Shown in pieces: positions 21,437 to 28,389 of a stretch of DNA of 33,854 nucleotides. Numbering within the stretch: position 1 is the stretch's first letter; each line of letters begins with the position of its first letter. The notes beneath the pieces were generated by a model. That model saw only the letters and a program-made list of their open reading frames with translations, was not told the origin of the DNA and ran no database searches. Source of the stretch: an uncultured Verrucomicrobiota bacterium (GTDB lineage: Bacteria; Verrucomicrobiota; Kiritimatiellia; RFP12; UBA1067); assembly GCA_946610035.1 (NCBI GenBank), contig CAMOCC010000002.1, positions 68,254 through 102,107 on the forward strand, in the 5' to 3' direction. Position numbers and translations under genes: made by a program.

Positions 21437-24310
21437 ATGAAGCAATTGACATTATGCGTTTTGCGCTTTGCGTTTCCTGCTGCGCTCGCCCTCGCGGCGG
21501 CAAGGGCATGGGCCGGGTTTTCCTTCGACGCCTCCAACTACGGGGAAGGCGAAGAACTGTCCGCGAAAGGGACGTCAGGAGGCGGCTGGACGTTCGCCGA
21601 CCCGGATGAAAAGCCGGTCGGCGACGGAACGGGAAACGTCCGTTTCGGCGCAGGCGCTGATTTCTCGTTCACAGCCGACGAACCGCCGATGGAGGGGAAG
21701 ACGTCGGCTTCATACGAATACGAATTCACATTCGACTCTTTTTTGGCAGATGAGCCTTTTGAAGCACCGGACAGCCTTGCGGCGATGGTTCCGGCGCAGT
21801 TCGACGGGACGTCGACAGGGTTCTACGTCTTCGGCGACGACAGGTGGAACGCTGCGACGGCCAATGGCGTTGACATTGCGGTCGATACGCCTGTAGCGTG
21901 TCGCATCACGCTGCGCGAGGTCGGAGGTGTGCGGTTTGTAAGCTACGCCGTACGGGGAGCGGCAGGATATGTCCCGCTCGCCACACGATCGGGGCGCAAG
22001 GAGTTCCGCGCGGGCGAGACGTCGAGCGCCGTGCGTGTATCGCGTTTCACCGGGGCGGGCAGCCTGAGCCGGATAGTCGGCGCGGAGCGCGAGCCAGAAA
22101 CGACGCCTCGGGCGATCTACTGGATCGGCGGCGAATCGGGCGACTGGTCGGATGGAGCAAAATGGTCGCTGACGGAGGGCGGCGAGAGCGCGAACGAGGC
22201 GCCGCAATCCGGCGACGTGGCGTTTCTTGGCGGCGAGGTGGAGCTGACGGCGGAAGGAAAGACCGCGAAAGTTCGCGATCTCGCAGTGGAAGTCGGCGAA
22301 AGCGGCGGCGAGGTGATCGGAGGCGGAATCGACGCCGGTCTTTCCGCCGACCTTTCGCGTCCCCGCATTGGAAAGGCGCTGGAGATCAAGACATCAGGCG
22401 GAATCTTCGGCTACGAACCTTTTGCGACGTATTCCTGGACGCGCGGCAGCGCGACCAAGGTCTGGGATTCCGCGCCGTTTTCCGCGAATGCATCCTTCAC
22501 GCCGCAGTCGGGGGATCTCGGACATTGGTTCCGCGTGACGGCCGAGGCGGACGACGGCTCAACGCTCGACAAGACGTTTTACTTTTCGCGTCTGCCTGTC
22601 CTCTACATGACGACCGACGACGGGCTGACACCGACGGCCGCCAAGGAGGAGCACGAAGGACTGGTCTACGTGCAGGGCAATGACGACTGGAAGTCGCTCT
22701 ACGACGGCAAGATGTACATCAAGGTGCGCGGCAACTCCACGAAGAACTATCCGAAGAAGCCGTGGAAGCTCAAGCTGGACAAGAAGACGGACATGTTCGG
22801 TTTAGGGAGGTCCAAGCACTGGGTGCTGCTCGCCAACTACAACGACATGTCGCAGATGCGCGGTCGGCTTGCCGCGGACTTCGCGAACGACATAGGCTCG
22901 CTTGGCATGGATTCGACGTGGGTGGAATGCGTCCTTAACGGAGAGCTCCAGGGAGTATACCAGTTCGCCGAGCACATCCGCGTGGATGCGAACCGGGTGA
23001 ACGTCTACGACTGGGAGGACAACGCGAAGAAGTACGGCTCGACGGAGGAGGACTTCTCCGGGCTCGACGCGATGATAGAGGCGGGAGAGTCGGTCGACCT
23101 CTCCGGCGGCTACCTCTTCGAGTTTTCGCAGGAATATGACGATGTCTCGAAGTTCAGGACGGATTCCGGCAAACTCGAGATGCTGACGATGTTCAGCCGC
23201 CCCGAGTATGCATACACCTCGACGAACATGATGAACTGGTGCAAGGCATACATGCAGGACTTCTGGGATGCCGTGACGAGCGCCGACCACAAGAACGCGA
23301 AGGGGAAATACTATACCGAATACGCCGACATGGACTCGATGGTCGCCTACACGCTCGTCTGCGAACTCTTCGCGAACAACGACGCGACGAAGAAGAGCCG
23401 CTACGCCTACATAGACAGGGGAGGGAAGCTCTTCTTCGGTCCGGTCTGGGACTTCGACTGGGGCTGTGCGTCCATCCGCGTCAAAAACAATCCCGAATAC
23501 TGGGCGTGTTCGAAGGACAACGAAGGCGACAACTCCAGGAAGTACTCGTTCCAGAAGGAATGGGCGAGCGACGTCAACTTCTGCCGGAAGCTGTACACGC
23601 GCTACTGGGAGGTGCGCGGGCGCTACGAGGACGTGTTCAAGGACGGCGGTCTCATAGACCAGTATACGCCTCTTCTCATCGAAGCGAGCGAGGTCGACGA
23701 CAACCTCTGGTGGAACAGACGATCCTCAGCGGAAAAGCGCACGGCGGCGGATGATCGTGCGATTCTGAAGAGCTTCCTCGCCGCGCGAGCACAGTGGCTT
23801 GATGCGCAGTTTGCGTCCGTGAATACGCTGATGGCGAGCCTCAAGTGCTCCATCCAGACACATTCCGCGAGCGACGACGAGATCGCTGCGCAGGCATCAT
23901 GGTCCACCAACGCTGTTCGCGAGGCGGAGACGCTTGTAGACGGCACGAAGATTCCCGAAATAAGGCTTGAGTGGATACGCGAGCAGTTCGAGCCTGCGAA
24001 CGCAAGCCTCGGCTGGGCGACGGACCAACAGCTGAAGGATGCCGCGGTTGCGGTTCCGACGCCGTGGGGCAAGCCGACGCCGCTCTGGCAGGACTACGTC
24101 GCAGGTACGAAGCCTGAAGTCGTGGACGATGTTTTCCATGTGACGGAGTTCAGTGTCGCACCGGACGGTACGGTCGGCATAAGCTATTCTCCCGATCTTG
24201 GAGAGAAGCGCAGCTACACCGTTCTCGGATGCGAGAACCTGGGCGACGCATGGCACGAGAAGTCCGAAGGCGACCGTTTCTTCAAGGTCAAGGTCTCCAT
24301 GCCGGAATGA
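21437..24310 (+). CDS. Secreted CotH-family protein (atypical kinase fold) with an N-terminal Trp-rich module
   Basis: A protein of 957 residues. ATG 21437 follows GAAAGGAAAG; the signal peptide is MKQLTLCVLRFAFPAALALAAARAWA. Residues about 215-300 contain the W-x-GG...W module (YWIGGESGDWSDGAKWS) also seen in the 3276 surface protein. The CotH domain covers about 385-790. It includes R431-G-N-S-TKNYPKKPWKLKL, the arginine-rich start typical of CotH, and G668-PVWDFDWG with D672 and D674 as probable metal ligands. CotH of Bacillus spores is a secreted protein kinase; other members are invasins. The last 80 residues (LWQDYVAGTKPEV to FFKVKVSMPE) form a separate small domain. The gene begins 16 bases after GH2 and is probably the last of that operon. 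Its role in glycan use is unknown. Confidence 0.85.
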   Translation: MKQLTLCVLRFAFPAALALAAARAWAGFSFDASNYGEGEELSAKGTSGGGWTFADPDEKPVGDGTGNVRFGAGADFSFTADEPPMEGKTSASYEYEFTFDSFLADEPFEAPDSLAAMVPAQFDGTSTGFYVFGDDRWNAATANGVDIAVDTPVACRITLREVGGVRFVSYAVRGAAGYVPLATRSGRKEFRAGETSSAVRVSRFTGAGSLSRIVGAEREPETTPRAIYWIGGESGDWSDGAKWSLTEGGESANEAPQSGDVAFLGGEVELTAEGKTAKVRDLAVEVGESGGEVIGGGIDAGLSADLSRPRIGKALEIKTSGGIFGYEPFATYSWTRGSATKVWDSAPFSANASFTPQSGDLGHWFRVTAEADDGSTLDKTFYFSRLPVLYMTTDDGLTPTAAKEEHEGLVYVQGNDDWKSLYDGKMYIKVRGNSTKNYPKKPWKLKLDKKTDMFGLGRSKHWVLLANYNDMSQMRGRLAADFANDIGSLGMDSTWVECVLNGELQGVYQFAEHIRVDANRVNVYDWEDNAKKYGSTEEDFSGLDAMIEAGESVDLSGGYLFEFSQEYDDVSKFRTDSGKLEMLTMFSRPEYAYTSTNMMNWCKAYMQDFWDAVTSADHKNAKGKYYTEYADMDSMVAYTLVCELFANNDATKKSRYAYIDRGGKLFFGPVWDFDWGCASIRVKNNPEYWACSKDNEGDNSRKYSFQKEWASDVNFCRKLYTRYWEVRGRYEDVFKDGGLIDQYTPLLIEASEVDDNLWWNRRSSAEKRTAADDRAILKSFLAARAQWLDAQFASVNTLMASLKCSIQTHSASDDEIAAQASWSTNAVREAETLVDGTKIPEIRLEWIREQFEPANASLGWATDQQLKDAAVAVPTPWGKPTPLWQDYVAGTKPEVVDDVFHVTEFSVAPDGTVGISYSPDLGEKRSYTVLGCENLGDAWHEKSEGDRFFKVKVSMPE

Positions 24311-24323
24311 CTGGTGCGTGTCG

Positions 24324-24381
24324 CTAATTGCAGGGGGTCCCGTCGGTAATTGCAGGGGGTTGCGTCGCTCCGCGACGCAAC
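24324..24381 (+). repeat. Left-type hairpin of the composite element with duplicated head
   Basis: TAATTGCAGGGGGT occurs twice, 22 bases apart. The second copy runs into arms GTTGCGTCGC (24359-24368) and GCGACGCAAC (24372-24381) around TCC. The right half is absent. Confidence 0.7.
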
Positions 24382-24508
24382 AAGAACGGTCGTGTCGCAG
24401 TCGACTTCCCAGCCACTCCCATTCGCTTCCCTCACGCGCTCCCGATTAATTGATTCAATACGAGAGCTGCGAATGAAGGGGACTGTCCCCGTGTGGTTAG
24501 GCTGCACC

Positions 24509-24704
24509 TTTGGAGACGCGGCTTCCAGCCGCGTTACATCGGCGACTGAGATGCCACCACCATGGAGACGCGTATCCGCCCCTTCGAGGGTGCCGACGAC
24601 CCATGGGGAAGTCGGCAAGCCGAGCGAAGCGAGAGCCGAGCTTCCAGCCGCGTATAATACAGCCCACTTATAATCCCAACGCGGCTGGAAGCCGCGTCTC
24701 CAAA
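24509..24704. repeat. REPIN-like element with perfect 27-bp inverted ends
   Basis: The left end (24509-24535) and right end (24678-24704) are exact reverse complements. Each end carries a GGAG head and a hairpin with arms ACGCGGCT and AGCCGCGT around TCC. REP sequences are known to have a GTAG or GGAG head before a palindrome, and paired inverted REPs are called REPINs. The 142-base middle contains two further fragments of the same palindrome. Confidence 0.8.
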
Positions 24705-24737
24705 CTAACCTCCACTTCCCTCTTCCCTCCTCCCTCT

Positions 24738-24795
24738 CCTCCCGAGCTGCCCTATGCCCACCTCCCGAGCTGCCCTATGCCCACCTCCCGAGCTG
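24738..24795 (+). repeat. 23-base tandem repeat
   Basis: Two complete copies of a 23-base unit (beginning CCTCCCGAGCTG, ending TATGCCCA) at 24738-24760 and 24761-24783, then a 12-base partial third. Diverged copies of GAGCTG follow. Confidence 0.8.
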
Positions 24796-24918
24796 ACTGC
24801 CACTCATCTCGCGAGCTGTCCTATGAAGGCCAGATAGGATTGTGTAATTGTGTAATTGTGGAATAGCGGAAATGTGTAATTGCCCTCTTCCCACTTCCCC
24901 ATTCCCCATTCCCGCGCT

Positions 24919-24947
24919 TGCCATTTTGAAGCGGAGTATGGTATAAT
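24919..24947 (+). promoter_or_regulatory. Strong promoter of the noncoding RNA / kinase leader
   Basis: TTGCCA (24919-24924), a 17-bp spacer and TATAAT (24942-24947), with TGG in the extended -10 position. This is the best sigma-70-like promoter of the window. No start codon with a long frame follows for about 400 bases. Confidence 0.75.
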
Positions 24948-24953
24948 AGCTTT

Positions 24954-25302
24954 GTCTTGCGGGTGACCGCATGACATTTGATCTTTGCCATACCGTCCGG
25001 CTCCGATGCCGGGCGGGCCGGTCGCCACCATGGTAGGGCGCTGATTCCAGCCGCGCCGCCTCCATGGGAGAGCGACAGAGAAACCGCCGCGCACGCGAAA
25101 GCGCGCCACCGGCGGGACGTACGCAACAGCGTATAGTAGCTTCGTAGAAAATACCGCTAATATTTCCTAATGCAGAAGCGAAATACGATGGTGCGTTGCG
25201 TGTGCAATCACACGCAGCGTACTTTCATATTCATGTTTCTGCATGGGCTCTTAGCGGTGCCTTCTACGAGACTGGATTTCGAGAGTGCGCCGCTCTTCTT
25301 TT
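24954..25302 (+). ncRNA. Candidate structured noncoding RNA (about 350 nt) of unknown family, or long 5' leader
   Basis: A promoter lies upstream and an intrinsic-terminator-like hairpin ends the region. Helices I can draw: GCGG/CCGC with a GTGA loop (24959-24970); GTCCGGC/GCCGGGC (24995-25014); CCGCCG/CGGCGG (25084-25115), enclosing CGC-GAAA-GCG; TACGC/GCGTA (25120-25133). A 128-nt irregular stem follows: 8 bp (25142-25149 with 25262-25269), 7 bp (25154-25160 with 25251-25257), 10 bp (25170-25179 with 25235-25244) and 15 bp (25190-25204 with 25209-25223, loop CAAT). Two hairpins close with GNRA tetraloops. It lacks the signatures of RNase P RNA, tmRNA and SRP RNA; a 6S-like role of the long stem is possible. 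It could instead be a regulated leader of the kinase gene. Confidence 0.6.
25281..25302 (+). terminator. Intrinsic terminator or attenuator after the structured RNA
   Basis: Stem AGAGTG/CGCTCT with one G-U pair and a three-base loop (25282-25296), followed by TCTTTT. The stem is short, so termination may be partial. It lies 58 bases before the kinase start codon. Confidence 0.5.
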
Positions 25303-25359
25303 GCCGCCGACGCGTTTCTCGCAACAAGTAGCGGCAGGGGAAGGGGGGCCAGGTAGGCA

Positions 25360-28287
25360 ATGAAGGAACTTGAAGACGGGTGTAGAATCGGTAGTTACCG
25401 AGTCATCCGCCTGCTCGGTAAGGGTGGGATGGGAGCGGTGTACGAGGTCGAGCATGTCGAGCTCGGCACACACTACGCCCTGAAGACTTTCACATACTCT
25501 GCCGATACGGACTACGGCGGTGTTCTGTTCGCCAAGTTCTGCGAGGAAGCCAAGATGCTCTCTCGCATCAGCCATCCTCGGGTTGCCCACGCCTTTGACC
25601 TCACTCACGATGCAGCGAATGGCATCATATACTACGTAATGGACCTTGTCCTCTACAAGGACGGCGAGTCGTACTCGCTCGAAGAGGTAGACCGCGAGTC
25701 GTTGAACGAAGACTTCGTGTACGGATGGTTCCGCGATGCATGCGAGGCCCTCGATTACATTCACTCCCTCGGCATCGTCCACCGCGATGTCAAGCTTGAG
25801 AACTTCCTGCTCGACGCCGACAAGCATGTTGTCCTGGCGGACTTCGGCGTCTCTCGCATCTTCGGTGCGAGCATGAAGGAGGATGTAGCCCCGTACAAGA
25901 CGATGCGCATCAAGCGCAATGGCATGACGGAGAAGGTTGTGCTCGGCAGCGACCACTATATTGCTCCGGAAGTCATGGCAGGGCGCGATGCAACACCGGC
26001 GGCAGATGCCTACGGTCTTGGCGTGATGATGTTCAAACTTTTCACCGACAAGTGGGCGGACGACATGTCCGCAGCGCAGGTCGACGCATTCCTGCACGGC
26101 TACAAGTACCGCTGGTATAAAGTGGTGCCATTGCTTCTAGAGTTCGATCCCGCGAAGCGACCTACGCGTCTCGTCGACCTTTTGCCACTTCTGGAACGAG
26201 CGCCGGAGCCTGCGCCCATCCAGGAGGCGCGGCCGGCGAAGGACGGCGGAACACGACGTAAGAATCTTGTAGCCGCAGCAGTCGGGTTGGCGGTTGCCGC
26301 CCTCTGCGCCGTTGGTTACATTGGCTGGCGGCAGATGGAGAGGAGAAATGCCGAGCGCGAACATGCGTTACAGCTTCAAATTGCCGAAGCGAAGAAAGTT
26401 GCCGCCGCGGAAGCCGAGAAGGCGCGCCTTGCCGTCGAGAATGCCAAGAAGGAGGGCGAGGCGAAGAGAGCCGCCGCCGCGGAAGCCGAGAAGGCGCGCC
26501 TTGCTGCCGAAAATGCCAAGAAGGAGGCTGAGGCGAAGATAGTCGCGGCTGCGGAAGCCGAGAAGGCGCGCCTTGCTGCTGAAAATGCCAGGAAGGAGGC
26601 TGAGGCGAAGCGCGTCGCCGAAGAGAAATACAAGGCCGAGGTGGAGGCGCGGCGCAAGGCGGAGGAAACGAGCGAGAAGCCCGATCTCGCGCAGTCGCCC
26701 TCGTCGTCTGAGTCCAATGCAATCCCGACTGACAGAGAGGTCAAGGCCATTCGGCCGAAGATAGAGGAGCTGGTGCAGGATGACCTCGCCGCACTAAAGG
26801 CGGGGAAGAAATCTCACGTTGAAACAGCTGATGCTCTGCTCGGCTACATTGGACCGAACGACGAAGCCGCCGCGAAGTTCGTGTTTCGCCAGATGGCATT
26901 TCGCCAGTATGTCGCCGGTGCGGCATTCGACAGGGCGGACGAGCTTTATTCCGCGCTCCGCAGCGAAATCGGCGTCGAGTACGCGCTCGGCGTCGTTGCG
27001 GACTCGCGGCAGCGGCTGAACAAACCCGCCGCGCGCGCTCTCAAAGACCGCATCTCGGCTGACGAGAGGACGATAAGGGAACTTGCCGCCATAAAGGCGA
27101 AGATCGCGAAGTTGCCGAAGGACGCGCGGCTCCGCGAACAGCTTGCACTCGCTTACGTGGCGAACGGAGACTGGGAGTCGGCGCTGCAGGCGTTTCGCGA
27201 CTGCTCCGGTGAGGTCGCCAAGATCGCCGGATGGGAGCTGAGCGACGAGAAGAGCGGTGACTTCGATGCGGCGAAGGTGGCGCGGTTCTGGTGGGCGTTC
27301 GCAGAGGGTAAATCCGGTCGGCGGCAGTTGGCTGAGAGCGTAAAGGCGCATGCTGTTTACTGGTACAAAGTGGCTATCGCGCTGAATCTGCTCACTGGAC
27401 TCGATGCCAAGGTAGCGAACCACCGCATAGAGGAAGTCGAATCGGCCGTCGAATCATCAAATGCGCAGCCACTTGTGAAAGGGCGCTCAAAGAAGGGATT
27501 TTACATGATTGTCGACCTGACTAGATCAGGGAAAAACTGGGCGATTTCCTATCTCGACGGAATACCTAAAGGCGGCTGGAGCGACGAGTTCAAGACGAAG
27601 AAAATTGTCCTGCGCAGAATTGCGCCCGGCTCGTTCGAGTATAAGCCCGGAAAGTCAATCAAGATAACCAAGCCGTTTTACATCGGTGTATTCGAGGTCA
27701 CGCAGAAGCAGTATGAGATGACAATGAAGACGAACCCCTCCGAGTTCAAAGGCGACATGCGACCCGTCGAGAGGGTGAGCTACTTCGACATTCGCGGGCG
27801 CGACAAGGGAATGCACTGGCCGAAGGACAACGAAGTCGACGAAGATTCGTACATAGGGAAGATGAGAAAACGTTTCGGGTTGGAGTTCGACCTGCCGACC
27901 GAGGCGCAGTGGGAGTATGCCTGCCGCGCCGGCACGACGGGCGATTTCAATGTAAAAGGGGCCGAAATTGGCAAACTTGGGAAGTACATAGGTAACGGCG
28001 GGCCAGACGACAATCATGTGAAGGTCGGCAGTTTCATGCCGAACAAATGGGGACTTTACGATATGCATGGCAATGTGTGGGAATTGTGCAAGGATTTGTG
28101 GGGAAGCTATCCGGCTAGCGAGACCGACCCCATAGGGCCAAAGTGGAACGGCGGCGGCACCCGTGTCCACCGCGGCGGCAGCTGGAATCGTGATGCGGGT
28201 GCTTGCCGTTCTCAGTGGCACGGCTATGTTCGCCCGCAGGATGGCCACGCCGATGGCGGTTTCCGCCTTTGTTGTCCCGCAGAATAA
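25360..28287 (+). CDS. Membrane Ser/Thr protein kinase with coiled coil and C-terminal SUMF/FGE-like domain
   Basis: A protein of 975 residues. The kinase (about 10-275) has all active motifs: glycine loop GKGGMG (20-25), K42, H141-R142-D143, D161-F-G, and APE in YIAPEVMAG. One membrane segment follows (about 303-325, VAAAVGLAVAALCAVGYIGW). Then comes an Ala/Glu/Lys coiled coil built of three 24-residue repeats, a helical middle region, and from about residue 750 a formylglycine-generating-enzyme-like domain (FYIGVFEVTQKQYE, LPTEAQWEYACRAG, GLYDMHGNVWELCKD, GGSWNRDAG, GGFRLCC). Kinase-SUMF fusions are known in the PVC group, including chlamydial Pkn1. The catalytic cysteine pattern of true FGE is not evident, so the domain is probably a ligand-binding or structural lectin-like fold. 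The start ATG 25360 has only a G-rich upstream stretch (AGGGGGG). Confidence 0.9.
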   Translation: MKELEDGCRIGSYRVIRLLGKGGMGAVYEVEHVELGTHYALKTFTYSADTDYGGVLFAKFCEEAKMLSRISHPRVAHAFDLTHDAANGIIYYVMDLVLYKDGESYSLEEVDRESLNEDFVYGWFRDACEALDYIHSLGIVHRDVKLENFLLDADKHVVLADFGVSRIFGASMKEDVAPYKTMRIKRNGMTEKVVLGSDHYIAPEVMAGRDATPAADAYGLGVMMFKLFTDKWADDMSAAQVDAFLHGYKYRWYKVVPLLLEFDPAKRPTRLVDLLPLLERAPEPAPIQEARPAKDGGTRRKNLVAAAVGLAVAALCAVGYIGWRQMERRNAEREHALQLQIAEAKKVAAAEAEKARLAVENAKKEGEAKRAAAAEAEKARLAAENAKKEAEAKIVAAAEAEKARLAAENARKEAEAKRVAEEKYKAEVEARRKAEETSEKPDLAQSPSSSESNAIPTDREVKAIRPKIEELVQDDLAALKAGKKSHVETADALLGYIGPNDEAAAKFVFRQMAFRQYVAGAAFDRADELYSALRSEIGVEYALGVVADSRQRLNKPAARALKDRISADERTIRELAAIKAKIAKLPKDARLREQLALAYVANGDWESALQAFRDCSGEVAKIAGWELSDEKSGDFDAAKVARFWWAFAEGKSGRRQLAESVKAHAVYWYKVAIALNLLTGLDAKVANHRIEEVESAVESSNAQPLVKGRSKKGFYMIVDLTRSGKNWAISYLDGIPKGGWSDEFKTKKIVLRRIAPGSFEYKPGKSIKITKPFYIGVFEVTQKQYEMTMKTNPSEFKGDMRPVERVSYFDIRGRDKGMHWPKDNEVDEDSYIGKMRKRFGLEFDLPTEAQWEYACRAGTTGDFNVKGAEIGKLGKYIGNGGPDDNHVKVGSFMPNKWGLYDMHGNVWELCKDLWGSYPASETDPIGPKWNGGGTRVHRGGSWNRDAGACRSQWHGYVRPQDGHADGGFRLCCPAE
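26401..26616 (+). repeat. Three 72-base tandem repeats coding the kinase coiled coil
   Basis: Units start at 26401, 26473 and 26545. Each encodes a 24-residue piece of the form AAAEAEKARLAAENAKKEAEAK plus two variable residues. Near-identity at the DNA level indicates recent duplication, so copy number may vary between strains. Confidence 0.85.
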
Positions 28288-28389
28288 CGTGACAGAGAAC
28301 GGAGTGAAAGCGCGAACGGCGATAAGAGCATGGTGTACTGAAAACTGAGCAAAGTCGTGTGACATAATTTCAACAGTCAAGGAGGAACT

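Larger units (their letters stand above)
24311..24918. other. Gene-free repeat region between the glycan operon and the noncoding RNA promoter
   Basis: No protein gene is supported here; the short frames are all repeat-driven. In order it holds: a left-type hairpin with a tandem head, an inverted-repeat element with 27-bp ends, pyrimidine tracts, a 23-base tandem repeat, TTGTGTAA-type AT-rich repeats (24838-24880), and a CCCCATTC tract (24890-24915) that resembles the tracts in front of the operators but has no operator behind it. GGGGACTGTCCCC at 24479-24491 is a further small palindrome. Confidence 0.7.

Noticed and set aside
24311-24918. Pseudogene remains between the CotH gene and the noncoding RNA
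   Set aside because: I found no frame resembling a known protein on either strand; the content is explained by repeats.
24954-25302. RNase P RNA, suggested by GACAGAGAAACCGCC near 25074-25088
   Set aside because: The universal GAGGAAAGTCC segment, the AGGGTGAAA-GGTGCGGTAAGAGC region and the 3' P4 strand are all missing. The match is a short chance resemblance.
24954-25302. tmRNA or SRP RNA
   Set aside because: There is no tRNA-like end or CCA, no Ala-rich tag frame ending in ALAA, and no GGTCAGGTCCGGAAGGAAGCAG core.
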